64,000 nt of DNA, taken from contig NW_008711143.1 in assembly GCF_000327385.1 (NCBI RefSeq), positions 607,382 through 671,381 of the forward strand, given 5' to 3'. Under the pieces are notes generated by a model. That model ran no database searches and was not told where the DNA came from. It saw only the letters and a program-made list of their open reading frames with translations. This document shows positions 1 through 15,100 of this stretch, piece after piece (positions within the stretch are counted from its first letter, which is position 1; each line of letters starts with the position of its first letter). A program made the position numbers and the translations under genes. The stretch comes from Lottia gigantea (lineage: Eukaryota > Mollusca > Gastropoda > Lottiidae).

Positions 1-384
1 ATCGTTATTTTCGGGAGTTAATTTTGCGCCTTGAATTATGTAAAAATCTTCAGAAGTACTAAAATTAAACGAAAATCACATAATTCCTTCAAATATACCT
101 CACAAGAAATAATACTTTCCAATTCTCTCTCAATTTTTTCTTGGGTTGTCTCAGTACTATTTTGGAGAACTTTAATGATTCAATTCTTAAAAAAAAGATA
201 GAATACGATTTTGTAAACATTTTGATTGGTCTGTAGGACTAAATATAGGCCAAAATGTTAGAAAAATTAAAATAAGCTAATCTATCTTTCTTTAAAATTG
301 TTGTCATCTTTTTATCAACAGGTCTTTTTGGCAACAATTTTGAATAATGACATGGACAAGATTTAACATGCAGTACACTACAAC
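1..384. other. Upstream flank, no gene seen
   Basis: AT-rich sequence ahead of the alpha-tubulin promoter. Short open frames occur on both strands but none has a recognisable domain, splice context or codon pattern. Confidence 0.5.
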
Positions 385-388
385 ATGA

Positions 389-550
389 GTCACGTGGCAA
401 CTTTATTTCAGCAACCGTTACTAACAACATACGTGATAGGTTGGTTTCTCTTTATACCGTTTGATTCAACCAATCAAACAAAAGCGTCTATAGCAACATG
501 GCTTGCTGGGGTATATATATCAAATTTGCCGCTCGCTAGTCACAAGTTGA
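389..550 (+). promoter_or_regulatory. Alpha-tubulin core promoter (E-box, CCAAT, TATA)
   Basis: A CCAAT box is at 470-474 and a TATA-like GTATATATAT at 511-520. The expected transcription start is therefore roughly 540-550, giving a 5' UTR of about 110 nt before the ATG at 655. Further upstream, 389-401 reads GTCACGTGGCAAC, a perfect CACGTG E-box running into GGCAAC, which resembles the right half of an RFX X-box. Motifs are read directly; their function is inferred from spacing. Confidence 0.6.
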
Positions 551-654
551 CACAGTCTCACTCGAGCTACATTACAGCTGTACTGTGAGGGTTTGGTCTG
601 CCTGATATTTTTCTACTTTTCTTCAGTTGAAAATCTACCACTTAATCTTACAAA

Positions 655-3405
<2,751 letters not shown>

Positions 3406-3497
3406 ATGTTACTGAACCTTACTTTAAACTTGGCCATTCCATAAAAAATTGTTGTTTTTAAAATTTTATCAGTTTTAAAATGCCAAGAGAACAAAAC

Positions 3498-3503
3498 ATT
3501 AAA
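3498..3503 (+). terminator. Candidate alpha-tubulin poly(A) signal ATTAAA
   Basis: ATTAAA lies about 95 nt after the stop and about 20 nt before a transposable-element end. It is the best hexamer in the short 3' UTR. Confidence 0.4.
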
Positions 3504-3523
3504 TGATTTACAGGTCTTTTTTT

Positions 3524-3925
3524 TATACGCCCACATGAAATGGGGGGCGTATATTGCCGTCAGCTCTTTCCGTCGGTCCGTCCGTCCACAATTGCTCGTA
3601 AACACTTTACAAGACAATTCTTGACTGAATTCGACGAAACTTGGTATGGTTGTTTGTAGTCACCCAAGGATGAACCCAATTGAAAATGAGACGAATCGAA
3701 AAATATTTACTATGAGTTATTGCCCTTGTTCTCGAAACGCTCGTAAACACTCTAGAAGGTGCAATTCATGACGGATTTAGATGAAAATTGGTATGTGTCT
3801 TCGTTATCGCCCAAGGATAAACCCTATCGAAAATCAGAAAAATTGAAAAATATTTTGTATGAGTTAATGCCCTTGTTCTTAAAAACCCGTTCAATTTTAT
3901 CTTGTAAACACTCTTAAAGGCACAA
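3524..3925 (+). mobile_element. Tandem-repeat-cored nonautonomous element, copy D (truncated)
   Basis: Begins with a hairpin-capable end, TATACGCCCACAT then ATGGGGGGCGTATA, followed by GTCCGTCCGTCC-type sequence. Two core units follow, each with TGCCCTTGTTCT and a segment ending near GAATTCGACGAAACTTGG. The same left end starts copy B at 17730. No right end is present. It lies directly against the tubulin 3' UTR. The layout (end, tandem core of about 160 bp, other end) resembles the bivalve pearl elements and tandem-repeat-containing MITEs; the family name is inferred. Confidence 0.75.
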
Positions 3926-4525
3926 TTCTGTAGCCCCTTTGATTACCTAATTCCCAAGTTTCCCACAATCGTATGCTAAACCTTATTGTGTTTCATTCAT
4001 TTACCTTCTTAAATTCGTATCAACTTAAGTCACGTGAGGTTTCAGATTCAAATCTACTTTGAAAGATTCGGATATTAATTTTATCTGATTAATTCGCATT
4101 GAAAGCCTTTGACAATTCCTAACCACTGATAATTCTGAACTCGTATCAAACTCGTCAAGTGTTTTAAGTATTGTATTTTAAAATATTCAATTGATAACAT
4201 GAATAAATCGACGCTTCTGGCATAATTTCACAGCCCCGAAATTCCTCTATTGTATATATATATATTATGTATTACGGTCAGCTCGGTGTCCAACACCTGA
4301 CTGACGGAACCTAAAAGTCAGCATGAGCCCCATTTACTTTCCATATGAGCGGTTCACTCCGGTCAATATTTCTCTGAATCGCCAGGTGATTCGAAGAGCA
4401 GTATTCTGACCAGATTTCTCATTCGGTTGTGGATATCGGGGATTTTCAACCTAGGGGAAATTTTGAACTTTTGGGTAGTTATGAGGAACTTTGTAGTCTA
4501 GTCTCAAAATAGTGGAAATTATATA
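3926..4525. other. Intergenic, nothing recognised
   Basis: Unique-looking AT-rich sequence containing a short (TA)n run near 4252-4264. No gene or repeat with recognisable structure. Confidence 0.4.
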
Positions 4526-5521
4526 CTGAACAGATAAAGAAGCGTTGTATTTTTAGATTAGAGGCCAGTTTATGACATTCAACTAATAATTTCGGTTGTG
4601 TTCGAATTAAGAGTGGGGAACTGTCAGGTGGCCGTGGGAGCAAGTTGTAAGTGATGCTGGGGTAAATCGAGGTGTACGTTCAACACGTAACAGAGTTCTG
4701 TATAAAAACAAAACTCCTGAGAATTCAATTGGTGTGAAGACAGCGAGCTCACGGCACGTCTAAACCCCCAACAACGTGAACAAGCCATCGGACGATTAAA
4801 TGCCGGACAAGGTCCTCAAGTTAACTGTAGTATACGACCCATTGAGAGACTTCGGATTAATTATAACACCACCAACAGGACTGATAACACCAAAAAAGAT
4901 CGCTATATCATGCGGCAACATCTGCATGACAGATACACCACAGCAGCACAGACAGCTCGTCATACCATTGGCCACCATCAGCGACCCATCAGTTCCAATA
5001 CCGTTCGAAATCGAATCGCCTTCTAGATCCTGTCTTGTCGCCACCCATACAGGAGTCCGGTGCTCACTACCCATCATCGTCAGCATTGGCGGCATCAGCA
5101 GTGGAGGATTCACGTGTTCTCAGAGACTCGGTACTGCATTTCCACCGCGGATGGCAAGGTGTGGCGAAGAAGTGTGCGGTTGAAAGAGACCAGATCCTAC
5201 CGCTTCCAAGAAATGCAGCAGAACTCAATCCAGCTTTCCTAAGAGTCTTGGCGCAGATTCCAATGGCGTCTGTAAATCGTTTGTGCCTCTCCATATACAG
5301 AAGATGCCAGGCCGTTATCAACGCACAAGGTGGACACACCAGATACTGACTTTCAACTCCATCTGTGAGGATCACGTGATCATAGCAATAACTTGAACGA
5401 CACTCAAAACAATCCTTTGTGCCAAATATTGTTGTTTTCTGACAATTATCTATTGTTTTATTGAAATTTGAATAAACAATTCAGTATTTCTGTTCTTTGC
5501 GACGTTTCTTTATCCGTTCAG
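4526..5521 (+). mobile_element. Tc1/mariner-type DNA transposon, inactive, both ends present
   Basis: The ends are near-perfect inverted repeats: CTGAACAGATAAAGAAGCG from 4526 and, on the other strand reading back from 5521, CTGAACGGATAAAGAAACG. Each is flanked by TA (4524-4525 and 5522-5523), the Tc1/mariner target duplication. Between them the plus strand encodes decayed IS630/Tc1 transposase: NPQQREQAIGRL (an N-terminal helix-turn-helix piece), TVRNRIA, SPVLTTHHRQHW, WRIHVFS, and the C-terminal RRCQAVINAQGGHTRY. One in-frame stop interrupts the reading after the TVRNRIA part. The acidic residue expected after FS is absent, and a large internal deletion removes most of the second half of the DDE domain. 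At 996 bp it is shorter than a full Tc1 element. Confidence 0.85.
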
Positions 5522-5523
5522 TA

Positions 5524-6547
5524 TAATTTAAATCTATAATTTAGTCAGGCTATATTCTCCAGATTGCTGGAAAAACTTTGAGAAAATCACGAAATAGTAA
5601 GGATTCATAGAGGGAAGGGGGTAACGCATTCGATCAGGGATCCTGAACCTGAAAGAAAAAAATTAAAAACCTCTCGTATAATGTATTTGCTGTCTACTAC
5701 ACTAAAGACCGGTTAGATTTATCTCCCTTGACTTGAATATTAAATTTAAACAGAAGTATGCTTTGCAGAACATAAAATGTTTTATTTTTTTTTCTGCATC
5801 AAATAGCCTTTCTGGACATATTTCCACTTGAGAAATTCAAAACGGCCGCTATCCTCGATACTATATTTTTTTCATAACTTTGCCTCTAAGGCACCCGTAG
5901 TAATTTAGTAATTTTGGTGTCAAAATTTTAAAGTTGGACAATATTAGCGACATTATCGTGATATCAGACGTAAAAAAGAATATAGGCCTATCATCGTGAG
6001 ATTTTTGTACCGAGCTAGGTTAAACGTTAACCAACCTCATCTACTTATTCTTAAATTCAGTTCTTAATTTTACGCTGATCAGTTTTGGAAACAATTTCGA
6101 GATTATATTTCATAAATGGGCCAAAATGACCGTTTAGAAAATATTTATAAAATAGAAGTGTGCATGATGTGTTCTTTACATGTTACAGCACCTTTATATC
6201 ATACTCTTGCATTTTTGTAAACGCTGTAGTTTGATAAGGGAATGATATCACAATAAATTATATACATTACAACGGAAATACAACACTAGATATATTTGGT
6301 TTTTTGATAGACATAAACATAATGTTTCTGATTGAGAATAACACAACCTAATCAGCCTCGTGGCCAAATTGCTGTGCTTACTTTGCCCGTCAACATCAAA
6401 ATTTGACAAAGTCTTAGATCTTGGGCCTCAATAAAACAATAAGTGAGATAATGATGAAATGAAAGGTTATTGTCATGAAAATTAAATTAAATCAAAATAA
6501 AATATACATTACTCAAAAAGAATCATAAATTGTATCCCAAAAGATAG
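5524..6547. other. Intergenic, nothing recognised
   Basis: AT-rich sequence with no gene, RNA or clear repeat seen. Confidence 0.4.
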
Positions 6548-7168
6548 TGGACCACAGCCATATACGCCCACCGCGGCATGCGGATGGTAAATATTAAAGA
6601 TTTTGGGGCAAGGGCAATAACTCTGCTTCTTACGGTTGAAAATAGCTCAAATTTGAACTTGATCTTCGTTTTATGAATATGTCTACACATACCGAATTTC
6701 ATTTGATTCCATCAAAAAATCTAGTTTTTAGAGCGTTTACAAGCAAATGATGTTGATAAAAGCACTTACTGTATAGAGGTTAAAGGGCGATAACTCATCA
6801 AAACTGACGTAAGAGGCCTAAATCTTGAAAAAGCCTTAAATTCAATCAGAAGTAAACTAAACTTTCTTAAACCTTTCGATTTAGGTCCAATAACATCCAT
6901 TTTAAGTTTCATCAAAATCGATTGAAAACTAAGAGAGTAATAGCATATTCAAGATTTTGGGGCAAGGGCAATTACTCTGCTTCTAACGGTCGAAAATAGC
7001 TCAAATTCGAACTTGATCTTCGTTTTATGAATATGTATACACATATCGAATTTCATTTGATTCCATCAAAAACTTTAGTTTTTAGAGCGTTTACAAGCAA
7101 ATGTTGACGGACGGACGGACAGGGGTGCCGACAATATACGTCCACATAGAGAGATGTGGGCGTATAAA
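6548..7168 (-). mobile_element. Tandem-repeat-cored nonautonomous element, copy E
   Basis: In minus orientation. The hairpin end lies at 7090-7168 (ACGGACGGACGGAC, then ATATACGTCCACAT and ATGTGGGCGTATA). The other end is near 6560-6580 (TATACGCCCACCGC). The core holds units with GGGGCAAGGGCAATAACTC at about 6602 and again near 6958, separated by diverged sequence. The core sequence differs from copies A and B although the ends match. Confidence 0.75.
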
Positions 7169-7234
7169 AATTGTCTTCACACATTCTAGTGTTGATAAAG
7201 TTTGTCATTATTGGTTTCCAAAAGAAATATTAGT

Positions 7235-8210
7235 AATCTTGGTAAAATGTCCAACAACATATTCTGTTTCTTCCACTCCAACAACATTTCTTACCACCAG
7301 TCCAACAACGTCTCCACTACCAGTCCTAAAACATACCTTCTACGAGTCAAACAACATCACCCACTACCAGTCCAACAATATTGCCTACTACCAGTCCTGT
7401 AACATCCCCTACCATTAGTCCGCCACTATCTCCATCTACCAGTCCAACGACAATCCCTACTACCAGTCAGTCGGCATCTCTGCTAAAAGTTTATAACCAC
7501 TTCAACTAATTCCTGTCCAACCATATCCCTCACAATCAGACATGTAATATCCCCTACCACAATATTTCCATATACCAGTCCAACAACTTCCCCTTACTAC
7601 CAGTACACCAACTTACCATCGACTACCAGTCCTACAACATCCCCAAAAACCCAACAAACAACCTCCCCCACTAACAGTCCTACAACCCCCTCTACTACCA
7701 ATCCAACAACATTCACTACTACCAGTCCGACCATTTCGCTTACTACAAGTCCATCAACATCGTCTACTACTAGTTAGTCCTACAACATTATCTTACCTCA
7801 AGTCGAACTGGTAGTAGTCGTTGCAGGAGTAGTATTTATGGGGTTTGTTGGACTTGTAGTAGGAGATGCTGGTAAACTGGTAGTAGGGGGTGTTATTGGA
7901 TTTGATTAAGGTGATGTTGTAGGTATATGTTGTTGGGCTGCTACTATGCGATGTTTTAGGACTATTATTAGGAGAGGTTGTTGTACCGCTAGTGAAAGTT
8001 GTTGGACGGGTAATAGGGGATGTTGTAGGACTGGTTTTGAGGAATGTTTTTGGACTTGTAGAGAGGGGAAGTTGTTGGACTAGTAATATGGGATGTTATA
8101 TGATTGGTAGTAGATGTTGATCTGGTGGTATGATATGTTGAGGGACTGGTTGTGGACTGAAAGTAGGTGATGTTTAAGGACTGGTAGTGGGAGATTTACA
8201 AGTCCTGATA
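7235..8210. repeat. Head-to-head inverted minisatellite (about 24-bp unit)
   Basis: From 7235 to about 7790 the plus strand carries degenerate repeats of the type CTACCAGTCCAACAACAT. From about 7795 to 8210 the same unit runs on the opposite strand (GGACTGGTAGTAGGGGATGT type). The array is therefore a large imperfect palindrome with its centre near 7795. Read in one plus frame, part of the left arm encodes TTSPTTSP-like Thr/Ser/Pro repeats, but the frame is broken repeatedly, so a mucin-type gene is not supported. Confidence 0.8.
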
Positions 8211-8274
8211 AACTTAGTAATGTTCAGTTAGTTTTAAGAATGATCAAAAAACGTACCGTAGCCTATTAATTGTC

Positions 8275-8450
8275 TTTTGGATCCATGGGACATTAAACCG
8301 AGGCCCCATGTGCTAGGCTACTGATCGTGTACGTTCAAGATCCTTCACAGTTGGAAATCGAAAAAGAGGCTAATGCCCCTGTCCTGGCAAAATATCCCTC
8401 ATTGCATGGCGTTGTCCGTCTTCGTGAGCCCACATGGTACAGAAAAGTTG
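8275..8450 (+). mobile_element. SINE-like remnant
   Basis: The block GGGACATTAAACCGAGGCCC, then ACGTTCAAGATCC, then GCCCCTGTCCTGGCAAAAT resembles a conserved SINE domain seen in many mollusc and other invertebrate genomes, recalled here from memory. An open frame across it (8297-8542) is best explained as chance within the SINE. No polymerase III box or target duplication could be fixed. Confidence 0.5.
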
Positions 8451-9142
8451 GACAAATAGGTTTCATCTCATTTCATTCATTCATAAGGTTTGATATTGTA
8501 ATGATAATATTTTTATTCTATTTATTCTGCTCAGATGAACGATAGGTACATAAAAGAAATTTACCGTTTGTTATTATTTGCGTTTAATAAAAACCATTAT
8601 TTACTTTATGCTTCAGGTATGTTTAATTCTTATCGTTTCTGCTTGATTTTATCGTTTATATTCGGTTGGATTGCAATCTTTACTCTGCCTTTAGGTTATT
8701 TTATGTTACACGTTGTACAGTGCCCCAAGAAAAAATGATAATAAAAAAAACATCGTCTGCTAATTTCCCTGACATCACACCTTTATAATACCTGTATTTT
8801 AAAATTCATACTTCAGAAAATTTGAATACGAAACGAAAAAAAAGAATAAATTTTCCTAGAACGATTGTCATCAAAAATGAATCTTCAAATTTTATTGAAT
8901 AACAACTTTCGTCAATATGGTGTAATGATAAAGCGAATAATGTTATGAAATGATAATGTAATTTGAATTTTAAAATATTTCGTTTCGTGAATTATCACCT
9001 ACGTGGTAATTATTTTGACCTACTTTCTACGTCACACATTATGGCAAGTTAAGATAGAAAACCGGTGACAAGCTCTTGTTATTTTCATTTCTTCCGTCCT
9101 ACAAACAAGTGCCTTGAACATTTCATCATATAGAACAATAAG
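8451..9142. other. Gap before the GalNAc-transferase gene, probable 5' UTR/promoter at its end
   Basis: AT-rich. A 67-codon open frame at 8535-8738 is predicted hydrophobic but matches nothing I recognise. An in-frame TAG at 9131-9133 sits just ahead of the GalNAc-transferase ATG. Confidence 0.4.
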
Positions 9143-12100
9143 ATGAGGATAACTTTTCGACGACGAAACAAATTTTGGACATATCTCACATTGTCAACGT
9201 TTTTATTTGGTTGTTATTTTTTATACAAGAATTGGTCTGACTTGTCAAGTTGGAAAACAAAAGATGATGTCTTGTCCTTGAGGAAAAGAAGATTCTTAGA
9301 GTATCAGAAAAATGAAGGATCTCGTTCAGGACCAGGGGAATATGGAGAGCCAGTGCGACTTGAAGGAGAAGAAAAGAAAAGAGCTGATGCTTTGATGCCT
9401 AAAGAAGCCTTCAACATTGTTGCAAGTGACAAGATAGCCCTCGATCGGGCAGTAAGAGATGTTAGAGATCCTAAGTGAGTAGATACAGATCAAGTTCAGT
9501 TGAAAATTTCTAAATTTATAATGATCTTAATATGAATTAAGAATATATTGCGTGGGGGTTGGGCCCCAGCAAAACCTTCTTCAGTTAGGAAAAGATTTAA
9601 TCATCTACAGTACCGGTACCTTTGTACAAAATCAAAAAGATATAGATTTTGATACGTTTTTGTCTCCTCAAAGTTGTCAGAATTTTGTTCTCTGGGCTTT
9701 TAAAATCTGAGCCCCAGCACCAATTCATTCCTGGCGACCGGGCTGCTGTGACCACTCTTTTGTTAGATTAATAAATCTTAAATCCTGTACTAGTAGCCTG
9801 ATAGGAAAAGGCCTATTATGATGAACAGTTGCCAATTCTATCAGGAGTGGTATAGAAAATTAAATTGAAACTATTTGTGTCCTAACTTTTGTTTCATATT
9901 CTATTTATAAACAAAAACTGCATTACTTAATTACTGGTACCTTATTACAGCTTTTTACCCATATCAGTAATATTATATTTTTCTTTTAGATGTAAAGCAA
10001 TCACATATCCAAAAGTTTTGCCTAAAGCCAGTGTGGTTATAATTTTTCATAATGAAGCCTGGTCTCCATTGTTACGTACAGTACATAGTGTTATAAATAG
10101 ATCTCCACCAGAATATTTAGAAGAAGTGATATTACTGGATGATTTTAGTGATAGGCGTAAGTACACCAAAGGCGATTTATGGTGGCTGGTTCGCCATTTC
10201 TTTGACCAATTGTATTTTAGTCTCTAAAATTGGCATTTTTCGGCTAAGCTAATGAGTATTAGTGTTTACAGTTCACTGTTAACATCTTAAAGTTCAAATC
10301 GATGTGTGTCCATAATTATGAAAGTCAAAAAATGTCATATTGGACATATAAGCTTATATAGAAAAGACATACTGAAATAAAAGGGTAATTCCTAGTTTGA
10401 GCCATTTTTTATATGCCCACATTATAATGTGGACGTATATTGTCGTCACCTATGTCCGTTATTGAGTTACTGGTTACTGCCCTTGACTTATAAAAAACGC
10501 GTCAAAATTTGGTTGTGAACACAATAGAGACTACATTTTTTATCCAATTTCAATGAAATTTGGTGTGAATATTTATAATGATGAGATCTTGGACAAGTTC
10601 GAATTTGGCTATCTTTCGATGAACGGTTTTTGAGTTATTGCCCTTGACTTATGAAAAACGCGTCAAAATTTGTTTGTGAACACAATAGAGACTACAGTTT
10701 TCATCCAATTTCAATGAAGTTTGGTGTGAATATATATAATGATGAGATCTTGGACAAGTTCGAATTTGGCTATCTTTCGATGAATGGTTATTGAGTTATT
10801 GCCCTTGATTTATGAAAAATGTGTCAAAATTTGTTTGTGAACACAATAGACTACAGTTTTCGTCCGATTTAAATGAAATTTGGTATGATCATTTATAATG
10901 ATAATTTGACAATTTTTCGATCAACGGAATTTGAGTTATTTCCCATGACTCAGTAAAAATGCATCAAAATTTGTTGGCGATAGAGGTGACAGTTATGTCA
11001 GAATTTTATTAAATAATGTGTCTTTGTTTAAATTAACAATATCTTGCACAAATTAGATTTTTGGTATGATTTGATACAGATAGGTGACTGCCCTTGATAT
11101 ACTGAAAATGGATCAGGAAAGTGGGCGTATCTTGCTAGGCAACCACTTGTTAAGGAATAATATGATTTATTTTAGGACTGCAACGATTCAATAAGAAGGA
11201 AAGAATCACGTTTCATCAGTGAATGGTTGCAGCCCTAATTTTTGTTAGTTTCTAGCACTTTAACTACTATTTACATACATTCAAGACTCAAATCAAACAC
11301 CTGAAATGTCTAATCTGTCCCTTTAAATATTAGTTATTATGGGTACCATATTTCTGTTGATGTGAATAAATGTAAGATCTATCCCTGGTTTATGAACATT
11401 GTTTGCGCCGCCATTTGGCATTTACCCATCATGTTATAATTCAACAATATAATTTTATAGCTGAACTGGGTATTAAACTAGAAAAGTATGTTGCTGAAAC
11501 ATGGTCAGATGGTGTTGTTAAAATAGTTCGTACTAGTAAACGATGTGGATTAATTAGAGCTAGAATTGAAGGTGCTAAACCAGCAACTGGAGATGTTTTA
11601 ATATTCTTAGATTCTCATTGTGAAGCAGGTCCTGGCTGGTAAGTACTTGATAATACATGTATATGAAAAACATGTGATAGGTTACTCCAATTAAAGGCAG
11701 AAAAGCAATAGCTTAGTCCCACTGAATACTCTTGGCAACAGGTTGCCCAAATAGTGATAAGCGTGTATAGGAAATCCTTGGCTTTTTTCTGAATATTTGG
11801 TGACAGTGAATACAATAATCAATATCTTATTGATGTTTTATCATGGTAATATTAATACATATTGAATGATAATATACTATACCTCTATCTATGTCAGCTG
11901 GCGAATTGTTGAAGAAATATTAACATCTTGACTTGGATAGATATTTACTTTTAGAGAAAGCAAACATGAATTTTCTTCTCTAAAAATGATCATATTAACA
12001 AATATATGTTTATGTGTGAATTAAATTCAAATGAAATGAATGGATTTTTACATCCTACTTTTCTGCACCATGTGGGGCGAATTTAATTCAAGAAAAGAGT

Positions 12101-15100
12101 TAAGTAGTAAGAGATCAGTTTAGCGAAAAAGTTGCAAGGGCAATTAATAAGATAGTATGAAATTGCCTTCAACAAAAATCTGATAATACTAGAAGGTTTG
12201 ATTAACATGAACACTAAGTTTTGACACTTTATCATTAAGGCTGTATATATTAGAATATAATATCTGTCTTAACATGATTGTTTTATTGGTCACAGTTTGT
12301 TAACTTTTTATATTCTAATAATGCCTTATTACCATCTATTTTTACTAATATGTTAAGTATTTGACAGGCTAGAACCACTGTTGTCTCGAATAGCAGAAGA
12401 TCGTCGCAATGTTCTTTGTCCAGAAATTGACCTTCTAGATAAAGAAACCTTGCAATATGGAGGCACTGGTAGCTTCTCAGTAGGAGGTTTTTGGTGGAGC
12501 CTTCATTTCTCGTGGAGACCCATTCCTCAACGTGAGAAGGAGCGTAGAAAATCTTCTATAGATCCTATTAGGTAATAGTGCTGTGACCAGTTGGAAGTGA
12601 ACATTCACAAATGCACTTTCTACTGTTAACCTTTCAAAATCCCTTCTATGCTTCTGTTTGGCTGCCTTGATTTTGAGGAGATGTTATGGTTTTTTATTCT
12701 CTTGATTAACTGAACAAAGAGCATAATGTTAAACATGTTTGTTTGATTGGCCAAGTTGGATTAAAGTTATTAATATACAGAGTCTGTGTTCTGTAAGTTT
12801 AAAAACAATTCAAAATTAAATGATGATAACATTGAATAGACCTACTATAAAATTGTTGATAGGTGATATAACTAGGGAATATACTTAAACATAAAACTAA
12901 AGTAAAATAATTAAGTTAAAACATCAAAAATAGATAAATATCTAGAGCTGAAATTCAATAATATTGAATGTTATATATATTTATTCTGAAAAGTGTTAAA
13001 CGTTTAGCATATAATTAGACATATTCTGTGCACAAGCTGTAAACCACCTACATGTAAGTCATGTGGCATTTTTCCCACATTGTTGACAGATGTTGTTGTA
13101 TTTACGAACTACTTTTTATATTTCTAACTATTAAGATTTAATTTGAAAGATGTAACTCATTTCATATAAGTTGCAGAATAATTATCTTGTACACAGACAG
13201 GTGTTATTTAAAAATCTTGATGGATATTTTTCTTCTTACCTGACCCCATATAGGATAGAACCACTGCTCTACAGAATTTATCAAGATAGAAGAAATGTCC
13301 TTTGTCCTATTATTACTAATATAATGGACACAACCCTTGAATATTCCCCCTATCAGGATTACCATGTTGGAGGTTTCACATGGAGTCTTCATTTTACATG
13401 GCGCCCTGTCCCTGCAGCGGACAAAATATCTCGTAAACATACAGACCCAGTCAAGTAAGTCTTAGTGGGAGAAAAACAATGATTCTGTTGTTGTCGATAT
13501 GTTTTGGACTTGATGTTGTTGGTGAGGGTAACGATTTCAATTAACAAATAAAGTACTGAAACTTGTTCTACTAATTGGGTGCAAGAACTTTCTACTCTTC
13601 AATTTTTAACTAAAATTTAATTGTTGTGAAAATAATGAACATTAAGTCTTTTTCAGTGTATTGTATAGACATATGTTCTTGCTGTTCAACATGATTTACA
13701 TGCCTTTAAATGATGATAGATATTTTGCCTGAATAACAGATATTAGACTGTTTATTTACTTGAATAGAAGATATATTATCATCATTACTGTCAGATATCA
13801 ACAGATGTTATGTATTATTAATTTTTAGCATACAGGTGTCTAGTTCGAAACAAAAATTGTATTGAAATAAGGTTTATGGACAATCAGTTATATGATCTGG
13901 TAGTGATGTTGGAAATGCCTTATGGCACTCTGTTATTGTGTTTGTCAGTATGTCTTCATTTTGATATAGTTTCCCCTTAGTTTATGGTCTTCTTTCTTAA
14001 TCTAAAATCTAGTCAAGATTTGAATTGGATTCCTGCTTAAATCATAAATTCTTCTATCTGGTTGAGCTGGTTGAGTTAAGACAGTTTCTGAATAAATTAA
14101 AACATGTTTATTATTTAGCTTATAAATATTCTTGTAAGATTTTGTAAGATTTGGAGGAAATTTGGTTAAATTAGTAATGACCAGATAAGGTAAAAATCTG
14201 AAGAAAGTTCTGATCGAAATGTATGACAATAGGTTGAATATTTCATGGTTGTGTGTTGTTGCCATTTTGCCATAATATGTCTCAAACAAAGCTGCTAGTG
14301 GGTGTTTGTTACTTTCCCTGGCAAACTATCTTTCGATATTTTCATAAATAGGATTGAACCCTTACTGTGGCGTATACAACAAGATCGCCGTCATGTCTTG
14401 TGTCCAATTGTTGATGACATCTCAGATACAACCTTGGAGTTCTCTAAAAATGGAGGATATAGTGTTGGTGGTTTTACATGGAGTTTACATTTCACATGGC
14501 GAACTGTTCCAAAGGAAGATGTTGAAAGTCGAAAATATACAGATCCAGTTCGGTATGATTTGCATGGAAAAAATCATTTTTGTTGCATTGACACTTATAG
14601 ACATATACTGAGCAAAGTTTAGTTATATAGAAAAGCAACATCATAATGTTTAAACTTGGTAGTAATATAAGCCTGAAAGATTTTTCAAATTATTGCTTGC
14701 ACCTTCTTTTCTTTATTGCATGGGAAAAACATTGTTTAGTTGTTTCTATTATTTTACAGTTTTTTGGTTTTTGTTTGATTTGATACATATGTGCCATTGT
14801 AACCTGAAAGATAATATTTCTCAATCTCAATTTAACTCAATTTCTAGCTGTTTGATAAATTTGAATAGATTCTAGGAATGACATTCAGGCAATAGATCAT
14901 TAATTAACTTTAAGCGTAATGTGTCTTGATTAACAACTAACATAACATTATGCTCTTTGTTCTTTGAATGTATTATTCTGGGATTTTAATAGTTATCATA
15001 ATCTTACAGTGAATACTATACCTAATTCTATATGCTGTGATTGACTGGTACACCGTATCTTATCCAACTTTTTGAGAGAAAATTTGAAAAAATCATTTGG

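Noticed and set aside
7101-7418. Thr/Ser/Pro-rich open frame suggesting a mucin
   Set aside because: It begins in a mobile-element end and runs through a degenerate minisatellite whose frame breaks repeatedly.
8297-8542. Open frame that looks protein-like (NAPVLAKYPSLHGVV)
   Set aside because: It overlaps a stretch that looks like a conserved invertebrate SINE domain (GACATTAAACCGAGG, GTCCTGGC). No splice context or partner exon was found.
8535-8738. 67-codon open frame with a hydrophobic segment
   Set aside because: No recognisable family, no supported start or partner exon; most likely chance in AT-rich DNA.
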